From positions 1-53,245 of the forward strand of contig CAZAPS010000009.1 in NCBI GenBank assembly GCA_964487355.1: DNA of 53,245 nucleotides. The letters run 5' to 3'. This stretch comes from JAXGYX01 sp964487355. Its GTDB lineage: Bacteria > Bacillota > Clostridia > Saccharofermentanales > Fastidiosipilaceae. Shown here piece after piece: positions 24,447 through 33,414 of this stretch; within the stretch, counting starts at the first letter, position 1, and each line of letters starts with the position of its first letter. The translations under genes were made by a program, and so were the position numbers. A model generated the notes under the pieces. It was given only the letters and a program-made list of their open reading frames with translations, ran no database searches and was not told the DNA's origin.

Positions 24447-25067
24447 TCAATTTTCCTCGCCCATTGTAATCAATATTTTCAGTTCCCTTGTCAACCTCCT
24501 CATTAACTCCGGATTGTCCGGCATCATTCCGGACTCAACAATGTTTTTGCCTTTCTCGTAGCGCACGTCAAACTCCTCTTTCGCTTGTGGCGGTAGACCC
24601 ACTGTCTCAATGAGGATGCCTGTCACATGCAAAGTTTTCCGCAACTCCATATAGGCGCTGACGATTTCATGCTCCCGGCTCACATCGCTCAATAGGTGAC
24701 CCAGCGTCCAATGAATGTTATGCACAGTCGCCATCGCCTTCAACGCGTTTTTTCCCAGTTCTTCCTCTTGCATCGCTTTCAATAACTGATCGCGATCTTG
24801 TGGGGCAAACCCGGACAGCAAAAACAACTCTGTGTTCTTATACTTAGAGTCATCTGAGTCGGGTTCATCCTCCACGCCGTCGGCCGCGGACACAGTCTCC
24901 GGCAGGACCAGCAACGCGGAAATCGTGGTGCGCAGATCTTTCGCCGACGCCTCGATCGGTCGAATTGAATGACGCTTGCAGAATTCTCGCAAATTAAGAC
25001 GAGCCACCTCGTCTTCCGCGCCTAAATAATGCAATAGTTGTTTCTCTCCGGATACGATAATCGCCAT
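24447..25067 (-). CDS. DUF3783 domain protein
   Basis: 206 aa, acidic, cytosolic. Residues about 78-130 match DUF3783: ELFLLSGFAPQDRDQLLKAM, then a helix and HNIHWTLGHLLSDVSREHE. The N-terminal 60 residues (MAIIVSGEKQLLHYLGAED...) look like a small alpha/beta domain that DUF3783 proteins often carry; the C-terminus is helical. Function is unknown. It is the last gene of the phosphorylase/amidohydrolase unit (17 bases after the phosphorylase), directly upstream of the promoter of the non-coding RNA. Confidence 0.7.
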   Translation of the reverse strand: MAIIVSGEKQLLHYLGAEDEVARLNLREFCKRHSIRPIEASAKDLRTTISALLVLPETVSAADGVEDEPDSDDSKYKNTELFLLSGFAPQDRDQLLKAMQEEELGKNALKAMATVHNIHWTLGHLLSDVSREHEIVSAYMELRKTLHVTGILIETVGLPPQAKEEFDVRYEKGKNIVESGMMPDNPELMRRLTRELKILITMGEEN

Positions 25068-25084
25068 AATGTTTCACTCTTTCT

Positions 25085-25948
25085 CTATGGTTGCCTCATG
25101 TCACCCAACAGTTCAAAACCCGAACGGATACAAAGATCACTTTGTGGCTGTTGATCCTGAGCCGCCAAGATTTTTATCGCCTCGGACGCCGCCAGGCAAG
25201 ATCGAGCCTCACCTCCATCATCTCCCCAACGATTGGTCACACGATTCGCGAAAACCGACATGATCGCGCCCATTCTCATTCCATGCAAACTTCCCACAAC
25301 GAACTGGCCGGCGGCTTCCATCTCGATATTGGTCACGCCGGTGTTTTTTAAATCATCCAAAAAATGATTCATGGACGATGGCCAATAACCGGATCCGTCC
25401 GCGCGAAGCGGTCTCGCCTGCCCAAGATAGAAAGAACCGGTCGTGTAGGAGATACCAAAGCCGTAGCGAAAACCAAGATTTTCACACGCTTGACACAAGG
25501 CGTTCACCACACGAAAATCCGCCACAGCGGGGTACGACCCGTCAATATATGTATCTGAGGTGCCGTCTTTACGTATCGCGGCGATCACTATGATCAAGTC
25601 GCCCAGATCGAATTCGGGAACAATACTCCCGGTGCTGCCCACACGGATACAGGTATGCACACCGAGTGTGTTTAGCTCATGAACGCAAATCTCGGAACTC
25701 GCGGCCCCAATGCCGGTGGAGACCGCCGCGATGGGCTGATTTTGATAGGTTCCGCTCATTGTTTTGTATTCGCGATGATACGCCACCTCTCGAACGTTAT
25801 CCCAATCTTTCGCCATTAGCTCAGTACGTTCGGGCGCGCCGGGCAACAGCACATATCCCGGCACATCTCCTTTTTTCAATTGCAAATGATAGACACCTTC
25901 ATTCGTGGCGCGGGGCGCCGAAGCGATATTGGTTGAATCGATTGCCAT
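25085..25948 (-). CDS. Nucleoside phosphorylase, uridine phosphorylase-like (PNP/UDP family)
   Basis: 287 aa, cytosolic; phosphorolysis of a nucleoside to base and ribose 1-phosphate. Family motifs: YVLLPGAPERTELMAK (phosphate-binding Gly and Arg), VSTGIGAASSEICVHEL, RVGSTGSIVPEFDLGDLII, and the nucleoside-binding NIEMEAAGQFVV with the conserved Glu-Met-Glu. It is longer than E. coli Udp (253 aa), matching the Clostridial form. The ATG at 25948 has AGG upstream and is preferred over a TTG two codons earlier. It is 20 bases after the amidohydrolase gene, suggesting a joint nucleoside salvage role. Confidence 0.88.
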   Translation of the reverse strand: MAIDSTNIASAPRATNEGVYHLQLKKGDVPGYVLLPGAPERTELMAKDWDNVREVAYHREYKTMSGTYQNQPIAAVSTGIGAASSEICVHELNTLGVHTCIRVGSTGSIVPEFDLGDLIIVIAAIRKDGTSDTYIDGSYPAVADFRVVNALCQACENLGFRYGFGISYTTGSFYLGQARPLRADGSGYWPSSMNHFLDDLKNTGVTNIEMEAAGQFVVGSLHGMRMGAIMSVFANRVTNRWGDDGGEARSCLAASEAIKILAAQDQQPQSDLCIRSGFELLGDMRQP

Positions 25949-25968
25949 ACGCAAACCTCACTGTTCTT

Positions 25969-27345
25969 TTATTGATTGTGACTTCCCACATGTCGCAACT
26001 GTTTCGCCAAGGAACTCGAGCGTTTACTCACTTCGCTCATCAAAGCGTTCAAATCCAATGTGGTCAACCGCCTATCACGGACAATCCGCTTTCCGCGCAC
26101 AAACACGTCGGTCACATCTTGTCCGGACGCGTTGTACACAATGAGCGACGCCAAGTTGTCCAGTCCATATTCTTCCATTAAGGGTACAAAATGGGGCTGA
26201 TTGATGTCCAGCACAATAAAGTCCGCACGCTTGCCCGGCTCCAAACTGCCGATCTCGGCGTCTACCCCAAACACCCGCGCCCCTCCGATGGTGCCCATGT
26301 CCAGTGCTTGTTCCGCGACGAGTGAACCGGGTCCCAAGCGCAGCGAGCTGAGCAGCGCCGCCATCCGCATCTCCCTGAACAGATCGTTTCGATTGTTCCA
26401 CAACGCCCCATCCGTGCCCAGTCCGACATTCACACCCGCCTCGAGCAACTCCGCCAACGGAGCCATGCCGTCACCGATTTTCATCTCGCTGATCGGAGTG
26501 TTGACAATCCCGGCGTGACTTTCTTTCAAAAGGGCGATGTCGCGCTCACTTAGCCAAACACCGTGTGAAAGAATTTGGCGGATTTGTTTGTCGCTTAACA
26601 AGCCTGCGCGATCCAACATCTCTGTTGGCGTGACACCAAAGCGTTCTTTGATCAAATCAACTCGCCAGGTCGTTTCCGAAAAATGTCTGGTTTCCCATAG
26701 ATCGACCTCACCCGCCAGGTCGTGAAGTTGTTTTAAGCTCTTATAGGAGAAATCTTCTTCGGAGATGCCGCCGGCCAATGGCAGGACGCCACGCGAACGG
26801 CATTCGGTCGCGAAAGATTTTAGCCAGTCCGGACTATGCAGATTGTCACTGTGGCGAAAATCCGGGCGAAGATCCTCGGCTAAAGCCCCGCTGATGCCAC
26901 TCTCCTCCATCGCATCAATCGCGCGACGCCCCAGGCTCCAGTACATGTTTTCACAAAAAAACGTAGTCCCGGACAACAGGGCTTCGCTATAAGTAAGCTG
27001 TCTCGAGACAAAGCGATCATTCTCGCTTAAATAGCGCTGAAACCAATTGTGTCCCGCAAACCTCATATTCTGTTCCAGCAAGGTCATGTCGTCACCCAGG
27101 CCACGTACAATCGTCATGTCTCCATGACAGTGACCGTTGACCAAACCGGGCATGACGACCGCACCTCCGCCATCATATTCTCTAGCCGAACGTTCAGGTC
27201 GCGGACCAACGGATGAAATTTTACTCCCACGAACACTGATGTTTCCGCGTCGCGCGCGCCAACCATTTTCCGGCGAGAGAATCCGCACGTCGCGGATGGT
27301 GAAATCCATCTCTCCCGCATGACTGTCTTTTATCAATTCCAACAT
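25969..27345 (-). CDS. Amidohydrolase of the ATZ/TRZ (MtaD/SsnA) deaminase type
   Basis: 458 aa, metal-dependent hydrolase barrel. Metal ligands: HxH in NGHCHGDM (about 72-75), His and Glu in HFSET, His in LSHGVWLSERDI, and Asp in GLGTDGALWNN. The C-terminal GSLEPGKRADFIVLDINQPHFVP is the usual closing beta-sandwich. The family deaminates adenosine, S-adenosylhomocysteine, methylthioadenosine, guanine or related compounds. Placed before a nucleoside phosphorylase, a nucleoside deaminase is the most reasonable guess. Start at 27345 has GGAG 6 bases upstream; an internal ATG at 27309 has its GGGAG too close. Confidence 0.85.
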   Translation of the reverse strand: MLELIKDSHAGEMDFTIRDVRILSPENGWRARRGNISVRGSKISSVGPRPERSAREYDGGGAVVMPGLVNGHCHGDMTIVRGLGDDMTLLEQNMRFAGHNWFQRYLSENDRFVSRQLTYSEALLSGTTFFCENMYWSLGRRAIDAMEESGISGALAEDLRPDFRHSDNLHSPDWLKSFATECRSRGVLPLAGGISEEDFSYKSLKQLHDLAGEVDLWETRHFSETTWRVDLIKERFGVTPTEMLDRAGLLSDKQIRQILSHGVWLSERDIALLKESHAGIVNTPISEMKIGDGMAPLAELLEAGVNVGLGTDGALWNNRNDLFREMRMAALLSSLRLGPGSLVAEQALDMGTIGGARVFGVDAEIGSLEPGKRADFIVLDINQPHFVPLMEEYGLDNLASLIVYNASGQDVTDVFVRGKRIVRDRRLTTLDLNALMSEVSKRSSSLAKQLRHVGSHNQ

Positions 27346-27404
27346 TCTACTCTCCCAAAATGGTAAAACATGGTTTGTGTGCAGTATATGTTCAAGATAC
27401 CATG

Positions 27405-28547
27405 TCAGGACCTGCCATTTGAATGAAGCGATGACAATTTATCCAAGTCTTTGGCGTACAGCGCATAATGGCGTGTCTGACTAATCTCGCTCGCCGCATA
27501 CCCGCCGGTCACTTTGTCGTCCTTAATTAAAGCGGCGACAACGGCCAGACCGCGCTCTTTCACCGTGTATGAAAAATCGCTGACCAACGCCGAGCCCAGT
27601 CCCAGAGCACTGTCTTTGGCGCCCAGATAAAGCAAGACCGCCTGTTTAACTTTTCGTTTGCGTAAAATGGCGATCAGCTTTGTCACCGTGGATCGTCGTG
27701 GATCGAGGCGATCCTGATAGTCCGGCAACGCGATTAGGAAGCCAACAGGTTCACCGTCCTTGTAGGCAGCACGAATTAAATTGAAGTCGGCGACAAGAGC
27801 CAGATCGGCAAAGATTTTGCGAAAACTCTCGAGGTCAATTGGTTGATAGGTCTGAAATCCGGAGTAGAGCTCAGTAATTAAGTGATACAGCTTTTTGACG
27901 AGCTCCTTTTGTTCACCACGCCGAGGGGCGTGAATCGTATATCCGAGCTCACGAAATCGACGTAGACGCAGTGCCATACGGTTTGTCGCGAGCGACCCCG
28001 GAGGATAGAAGTTGGAGCGATAACGTATGGCTTGCCGATAGCCGGCTGCCTCAAACAGTGCCGGATAGCGGGCGGGATTGCGCGGTTCGCCGAAGTAGAC
28101 CGGCTGGTCAAACGCATCGATCTTGAAACGATAGGAGAGCCAAAAGCTGCCATCGACAGGGCCGATGAGCCGTGTGCGCCCCAGCGCGCGCGCCGCGTCC
28201 TCCAACGGATCAAGCAGTTTGTCAATATCATCTATCTCTTTGCGTGCCGCGAAGAACCCAAAATAAGCTTCGTCCGAGGATTTGGGCAGGATGAGCGCGA
28301 TCCGCGCAAGACAATCCGCCAAGCGAATATTCCTGTCATCCACCTTACTTGCGTCCAGCAATAGGTAAGCTTGAATTGCCATGCCGCCGGAGAGGAAATG
28401 TCCACCTGTGAGCAGCGCCATTTCCACCTTCGCGTCCGAATTTTGTTTTTCCCTTCGGTCCTGTTTGGCGATCACCTGTGGCAAGCGCGTGAATAATTTC
28501 GCAAACGCCTGATTGTTGACCGGACAAACGGAGGTTTCTTTTTTCAA
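27405..28547 (-). CDS. GNAT-fold N-acyltransferase-like protein (YghO/FeeM-like)
   Basis: 380 aa, cytosolic. Two-lobed acyltransferase fold: N-terminal lobe with DEAYFGFFAARKEID and the motif IGPVDGSFWLSYRFKIDAF, followed by PVYFGEPRNPARYPALFEAAGY, as in YghO-like proteins; C-terminal lobe with LIRAAYKDGEPVGFLIALPDY and a central LLYLGAKDSALGLGSALV acyl-CoA-binding turn. Substrate unknown. Start is TTG at 28547 with GGAGGGAG 5 bases upstream, overlapping the stop of the dikinase gene (TTGA). It is the last gene of the lipid operon, so an acyl transfer to a lipid intermediate is a possible role. Confidence 0.7.
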   Translation of the reverse strand: MKKETSVCPVNNQAFAKLFTRLPQVIAKQDRREKQNSDAKVEMALLTGGHFLSGGMAIQAYLLLDASKVDDRNIRLADCLARIALILPKSSDEAYFGFFAARKEIDDIDKLLDPLEDAARALGRTRLIGPVDGSFWLSYRFKIDAFDQPVYFGEPRNPARYPALFEAAGYRQAIRYRSNFYPPGSLATNRMALRLRRFRELGYTIHAPRRGEQKELVKKLYHLITELYSGFQTYQPIDLESFRKIFADLALVADFNLIRAAYKDGEPVGFLIALPDYQDRLDPRRSTVTKLIAILRKRKVKQAVLLYLGAKDSALGLGSALVSDFSYTVKERGLAVVAALIKDDKVTGGYAASEISQTRHYALYAKDLDKLSSLHSNGRS

Positions 28548-30973
28548 TTTTTCTCCCTCCTTAACACCTGTAGCTTGCCGCTACTGCCATCCATTTCGAT
28601 CAGATCACCCGTCTTGAGCGCCGTGGTGATTCCGGCGACACCGACAATGGAGGGCAAACCTAGCTCTCTGGAGATAATCGCCGTGTGAGACAGAATGGAG
28701 CCCCGTTCGGCGATGACACCGGCCGCTTGGATCAGAAGATAGACCCAGCCGGGATCTGTGTTTTTGGTCACCAGGATTCGCCCTTTGATGTCGGTGGCGC
28801 CGGCCGCGTCCTCGATGACTGCCACCTCCGCTCGCACGATGCCCGCCGAGCAGGGGGTGCCCCACCATTTGTTTTGTAATGCGTCTGTCTCTGCCAATGC
28901 TTTGTATAGTGCCGTTTGCTTCGAGAAAGGCCGGTTGAGAAAGAATAAGCGACTGTAGGCCGGCAGATTTTGATAAGCGTCATAGGCCAGTTTGCGCTCG
29001 TGAACGAGAAGGCGCAAATCAGTCTCATCTCTGAAAGCCCGGAAGACCTCATCGATCAAGAGATAGAATACATCCGCTTTGTCATCAAGACGATCTTGCT
29101 CCCAAAGGGCAGTGCCTAAGCGCGAGAATACCTGGCGCGCCATGCCGTAGACCCGGGTGCGCAAAAGACGGGATTCTTCCCGCCTCATGATCGCGTCCAA
29201 TGCTTTTTGCCGCGGCTGCTCCGGCTGATCGGAGAAAGCTTCCGGTAAATTTATTGAATCGGCCGCCGACAATGCCGCGAAAAAAAGTTTTGCGTCACTA
29301 CGCTGAGTCTTGCTTTCAAGTTTGAGCTCCTCGATTCCTCTGTCACCGTAAAGACGGATGTGTTCACGCATCGCCGGAATAAGTGACTTTGCCCGCTGAC
29401 CTTGCAGAGCGGGATGCTTGCCGGCAAGAATACTCCGGGCAAGGGACTCATCCCGGGCCGCCCGGCGCATCAGACCCAGCTCATCATCATTTAAGCTCTT
29501 ATGAATCGCCTGAATGCTAAGCACAGGCTTCATGCTCGCAAGAGCGCTGATTCCCGCAAGTAACTCGTTGGGATCCGTCATCCCTTGCCTAATGGCTTGT
29601 TTTTGCAAACGTTTACTTGCGATCATCGCCTGTAGATCATTAAGCAAGGTGATGTCCCAGTGCTTGAGGACCGTTTCGCCAAGGCGGGTGAAGAAGAGTT
29701 CATAGAGCTCGGGAACAAACGCATTTGATTCTAAGCGCTTAAATTCATTTTCGATCGTGGCGACATCTTGTGTCAATGTTTGATAATGGCGCTCGACACG
29801 TTTAAGAGAAAACAGCAGACGACAGACCATGCCAAGTTTGGCGATCCTGGAGATAAGCGGTTTCTGATCGGGCAGTGCGATCTCCCCGACACCCATCATC
29901 TCTCTCCAAACGGGAATCAAACGGTCGCTGAACGGCAGTTGTCTTAGTAAGTTAAGCCAATTTTGTAACTGGTAGTATGCCCTTCCATTCCACGAATAAA
30001 CCATATTCCCTGTAATCCGCGCCAGCCGCTCTGCCTGTTTGGCTGTCGGTCCGGGGTACAAACGGCGGATCAAGCCTGAAAAAACCGCCTCGTATGCACG
30101 ATGGTAGAAGTCGGTCGACAGGGGTAAAGTCAACCCCGGATAGCTTTCAATAATATTGCTGTTGTCAAGAATGGTTTGGGGCGTTGTTACCGCCTCAGCA
30201 TTCAAAGTAGTGAGAGGGCGCATTTGCAAAAGCCAGATTCGATGATCTTTGTCGATCGCCAATTCCAAATCAAGAGCGGGGCCAAACGTCGCTTCCAGCT
30301 GATCCGACAGCGTCCAAATCGCCCGCAGCACCTCTGACGGCAGCAGGTCGAGTTGTCCGGGATTTTGCAGGTAGCCCTTATCTTCTGTCGCGTGGCGATA
30401 ATAGCTGATGGCCGGGATCTGATCGCTGACCAGTTTGTCTCCGTAACCTTCTCCGACCACGAGAACTCGTTCATTTAACAGGCCATCAGGGTTCGCGGTG
30501 AAAAGGATCGCGGCGTGTGTGAGATCTGTCACCATCGCCTGCACAATCAAATCAAGTTGAACCTTCTCCTCACTTTGTTCGATCGCGAAATTCGAGCCAT
30601 TCGATCGCTCGCGGTGGCGGCGTTGACGATAAGAATTGAGAGCCGGACTGTCTTGAGCCTCCAGGCACCATGAGAATGTCGGTCCGAGCATCTCCGTGCT
30701 GACGTTCAGCTTGCTGCGGTAGAGTCCGGCCATGCTGGAACTAAAGTTGTCCTCATCTGACGCGGAGGAACGGACCGCGACCAGCGGATGCGCGCGGAAG
30801 AATGTCTGTCGCTCTTGACGCAGGCGCGCCGCCAAACGCTCAAAGCCCTCCGGTCCACGCGCGGCCGCGGCCGCGAGATCGTCGGCCTGCACGACAAAAA
30901 ATGGCGGGACCGCGAAACCACCTTTTCGCAGGCGGGCCAAGTTCGCGGCCTTGCCGCTCTTGAACGCCGTCAT
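28544..30973 (-). CDS. Atypical dikinase of rifampin-phosphotransferase type (copy 1)
   Basis: 809 aa. N-terminal ATP-grasp domain of the PPDK/PEP-synthase family (KAANLARLRKGGFAVPP, VAVRSSASDEDNFSS, VQAMVTDLTHAAILFTANP, LELAIDKDHRIWLLQMRPL), a central helical domain of about 400 residues with LYGDRGIEELKL, and a C-terminal swivelling phosphohistidine domain (ERGSILSHTAIISREL, His near 765). The protein ends there: the PEP/pyruvate barrel of true PEP synthase is absent. This order and length match rifampin phosphotransferase (about 867 aa), which moves the beta-phosphate of ATP to an alcohol. ATGA overlap with the UbiA gene. Substrate unknown; a lipid or prenyl alcohol is suggested by the operon. 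Confidence 0.8.
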   Translation of the reverse strand: MTAFKSGKAANLARLRKGGFAVPPFFVVQADDLAAAAARGPEGFERLAARLRQERQTFFRAHPLVAVRSSASDEDNFSSSMAGLYRSKLNVSTEMLGPTFSWCLEAQDSPALNSYRQRRHRERSNGSNFAIEQSEEKVQLDLIVQAMVTDLTHAAILFTANPDGLLNERVLVVGEGYGDKLVSDQIPAISYYRHATEDKGYLQNPGQLDLLPSEVLRAIWTLSDQLEATFGPALDLELAIDKDHRIWLLQMRPLTTLNAEAVTTPQTILDNSNIIESYPGLTLPLSTDFYHRAYEAVFSGLIRRLYPGPTAKQAERLARITGNMVYSWNGRAYYQLQNWLNLLRQLPFSDRLIPVWREMMGVGEIALPDQKPLISRIAKLGMVCRLLFSLKRVERHYQTLTQDVATIENEFKRLESNAFVPELYELFFTRLGETVLKHWDITLLNDLQAMIASKRLQKQAIRQGMTDPNELLAGISALASMKPVLSIQAIHKSLNDDELGLMRRAARDESLARSILAGKHPALQGQRAKSLIPAMREHIRLYGDRGIEELKLESKTQRSDAKLFFAALSAADSINLPEAFSDQPEQPRQKALDAIMRREESRLLRTRVYGMARQVFSRLGTALWEQDRLDDKADVFYLLIDEVFRAFRDETDLRLLVHERKLAYDAYQNLPAYSRLFFLNRPFSKQTALYKALAETDALQNKWWGTPCSAGIVRAEVAVIEDAAGATDIKGRILVTKNTDPGWVYLLIQAAGVIAERGSILSHTAIISRELGLPSIVGVAGITTALKTGDLIEMDGSSGKLQVLRREKN

Positions 30974-31875
30974 GCGCTCACCCGCAGATAAATTAAATGC
31001 GTGGCGATGCCCAAAACAACGGAGACTTCGGTCCGATAGATATAACCTTCCATCATTTTCCCGTAATCGAAGCGGCCGGGCGAACGGACAAACCGGATGC
31101 TGTGGATTACCTGATACGTCGTGTTGGCGAGCAACAAGAAAGCAAATGGCAGATTGATTCGCCAGAGCAAGATGACGTTTGTGATGAAGTCCAGCAACAC
31201 CGCGATGACGACGAGGCGCACCGAACGACCTACACCCATAACTTTGGAGTAGGTGTTATACTGTGTCTCCTCCTCCGGTGCGCGGATCTTGCGCGAGACT
31301 TCCCAGAATAGGACGGGGAAGTACATTGTGAAAGATACAAGAACGCTTTGCCAGCTCAGCAAAGGAAGATTGTACTTTTCCACGACAAAAGAGATGACAT
31401 AAAAATTCAGCACAAACTGCACCGGGTTATGGGTGACAAGCGCCAGAATCAGGTTTGGCTGGATGCGATGGCGCTGGAAGAACCAGACAGACATCATGGC
31501 TCCGTAGGTAAAGAGCAAAAGGAACCAGAAGATATTGTGCATGTAGAGCAAGTTAAGTACGAACACGATCCCGATCGACACGCAGATAACAAGGATTAAA
31601 TCTTTTTTGTGGACCTTGCCGCTCGGCAAGGAGCGTTCGGGGAAATTTACTTGGTCCGTTCGGTAGTCTTTGAAGTCATCCGCGATCCGTAAAAGCAATA
31701 AAAAGACAAAGATCGTGATGACGCCGATCAATTCCCGGCGATCAATCGTGAACTGATTCACTCCGTAATTTAAAAGCAGCAGAAAGTAGACCTGTAAGAA
31801 GATCAGAAGTGAGACGAAAAGCCTTGAGATCGGCGGGTACATTTCTCGAAAGTAAATACGGATGCGTTTAAACAT
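30970..31875 (-). CDS. UbiA-superfamily prenyltransferase
   Basis: 301 aa, about eight membrane helices. The first Asp-rich motif is RIADDFKDYRTDQ (about 63-75), followed by NFPERSLPSGKV, matching the N-x-x-x-D-x-x-x-D ... RPxPSG pattern of UbiA enzymes, including archaeal digeranylgeranylglyceryl phosphate synthases. The second Asp-rich motif is weaker (SRKIRAPEEETQYNTYSKVMG). It would transfer a polyprenyl chain to an acceptor at the membrane. ATG at 31875 has AGG 6 bases upstream and overlaps the decarboxylase stop by 8 bases. Being coupled to phospholipid genes, a lipid acceptor is inferred rather than a quinone. Confidence 0.8.
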   Translation of the reverse strand: MFKRIRIYFREMYPPISRLFVSLLIFLQVYFLLLLNYGVNQFTIDRRELIGVITIFVFLLLLRIADDFKDYRTDQVNFPERSLPSGKVHKKDLILVICVSIGIVFVLNLLYMHNIFWFLLLFTYGAMMSVWFFQRHRIQPNLILALVTHNPVQFVLNFYVISFVVEKYNLPLLSWQSVLVSFTMYFPVLFWEVSRKIRAPEEETQYNTYSKVMGVGRSVRLVVIAVLLDFITNVILLWRINLPFAFLLLANTTYQVIHSIRFVRSPGRFDYGKMMEGYIYRTEVSVVLGIATHLIYLRVSA

Positions 31876-32773
31876 ATGTAGCCTCAACTCTGGTGGCGAT
31901 GCCTTCGCCGATCAGCACTCGGACCTCATAGCCCTCTCGGCACCAATCCTGAATGTCACGATCCACAAGGATACGACCCGGTTCAAATAATAATACGATA
32001 GTTGAACCGCCCGGTTCAAACCAGCCTTTCTCAGCGCCCCGTTGGGCCTTCTTCCGCGGATGATTCACGATACCGCCAATAGTGAGGGCGCCGACCTCAA
32101 GCATGGCGACCGGCCCAAATTGCTCCGTCCGCAAGTAATTCACGACTCGGCTGTTTTCGCGTAGGACGGGAATCCGTCCATCGCTATAGGGACCAACTGT
32201 ATGCAGCCTGCCGGGGATGCGGCTCGCCGGTCTTTGGATCAGACAATTATCAGGATAGTAGTAGCGATGGATGTCGGCCACCGTTAGACGAAAGACAAGA
32301 GCCACGCCGCCTGCAAAGCCGTCCTCTCTTTCTCCGAGCAATTGCTCCACGGTATAGGAAAATCCTTTGATCCGCAAAAGAGAGTCGCCTGTTATCTTGT
32401 GGATGGTAAGCCTTGCGTCAGCCGGGCTGCCCAGACGGGCGAGGTCATCCGGCCACGGTCGTCTGTCAGCTCTGGGCTCACGGATGAAAAAGTCGGTGAA
32501 TGACGTCCATGCCCGATCCGTGTAGTCAGCCGTTTCGATCTTGTTCTTGGCGATAAAGTCGGGGATGAGGCGGGTTGAGGAAGGTTGACGCATCCGTTTA
32601 CCGTATCGCGCGCTGAACATTGGCCTTGTGATATAAGCGGCCCGCAGCAGGCTGCCACAGGCCGTCGTATAGAGCAGGCGCAGTTGTCGGTCGGCATAGA
32701 CTGATTCCTGAATGACAGTGCCACTTTCGCGGTCGATCGCCTGCCTCATTTCCTGTTCCCTTTTCCTTATCAT
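31868..32773 (-). CDS. psd: Phosphatidylserine decarboxylase
   Basis: 301 aa, pyruvoyl-dependent decarboxylase converting phosphatidylserine (or an analogue) to the ethanolamine lipid. Motifs: SFTDFFIREPR, SPADARLTIH (catalytic acid region), the His-rich VADIHRYYYPD, PVAMLEVGALTIGGI, and the self-cleavage site FEPGGSTIVLLF with the Gly-Ser-Thr triad. The frame is open 74 codons further upstream into the synthase gene, but AAGGA lies 7 bases before the ATG at 32773 and the family's N-terminus begins there; a second ATG at 32749 is also possible. It follows pssA by 38 bases. Confidence 0.9.
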   Translation of the reverse strand: MIRKREQEMRQAIDRESGTVIQESVYADRQLRLLYTTACGSLLRAAYITRPMFSARYGKRMRQPSSTRLIPDFIAKNKIETADYTDRAWTSFTDFFIREPRADRRPWPDDLARLGSPADARLTIHKITGDSLLRIKGFSYTVEQLLGEREDGFAGGVALVFRLTVADIHRYYYPDNCLIQRPASRIPGRLHTVGPYSDGRIPVLRENSRVVNYLRTEQFGPVAMLEVGALTIGGIVNHPRKKAQRGAEKGWFEPGGSTIVLLFEPGRILVDRDIQDWCREGYEVRVLIGEGIATRVEATYV

Positions 32774-32811
32774 CTTCTCTTCCTTACCAAAATCTTTCTT
32801 ATCATAAGCTG

Positions 32812-33414
32812 TTAGATATAAAAGAGCGCGATGCCGGTTAGCAACGCCAAGACAATGAAGACAACGTAAGCGACGCCTCGTGGCTTGCGGACCGGCAGAT
32901 CGAGAATAAAGCCAATGCCCGTTAAAAGATAGGCGATGGCCATCCCGACTATGATGTGTCGCGGAAGCACAAAAGTCAGGAAGAGCCAGGTCCAACTCAA
33001 TATTAGAGCGGCATAGGTGACGGGCAAACCTCTATAGTGACTGCCTCTATTCTCCGGGTCGGCGTTGACGTTGAAATAGCCGAGCCGCTGGATAGCGGCG
33101 ATGGCGTAGAAGCCATAGAGTGGCCAGGCCCACCATGTGTTCAAGCCAAGGGCAATACCAAGCGAGATCGGCAAGGCGACGAATGCCGGCAGATCCGCCA
33201 GTGAGTCCAGCTGCACGCCGAAGGCCTTTTCGTCCGCCGTGCGTTTGATCCGTCCGGCGACGACACCGTCAAACAAATCGATGACACCCACCACGATGAG
33301 GGCGGCGATCGCCCACTTGATCTGCCCGCGCGCCGAGGCAAGGATGCCTCCAACGGCGATAACGGTGCCGGCCAGCGTCAGCCAGACGGACTTGTTGTAA
33401 TAACCCAGAATCAT
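32812..33414 (-). CDS. pssA: CDP-diacylglycerol--serine O-phosphatidyltransferase (or archaetidylserine synthase-like)
   Basis: 200 aa, several membrane helices. CDP-alcohol phosphotransferase signature: DLFDGVVAGRIKRTADEKAF, then GVQLDSLAD, matching D-x-x-D-G-x-x-A-R...G-x-x-x-D-x-x-x-D. The usual Arg after Ala is Gly here, with Arg one place later. Expected product is phosphatidylserine or an ether analogue, substrate for the decarboxylase encoded next. GGAGG precedes the ATG at 33414, which overlaps the stop codon of the upstream dikinase by one base. The signature is closest to the small serine-type synthases of Gram-positives and archaea. Confidence 0.88.
   Translation of the reverse strand: MILGYYNKSVWLTLAGTVIAVGGILASARGQIKWAIAALIVVGVIDLFDGVVAGRIKRTADEKAFGVQLDSLADLPAFVALPISLGIALGLNTWWAWPLYGFYAIAAIQRLGYFNVNADPENRGSHYRGLPVTYAALILSWTWLFLTFVLPRHIIVGMAIAYLLTGIGFILDLPVRKPRGVAYVVFIVLALLTGIALFYI

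Noticed and set aside
32773..32995. N-terminal extension of the phosphatidylserine decarboxylase
   Set aside because: It is an open frame inside the pssA 3' end without family similarity; a ribosome binding site supports the later ATG.
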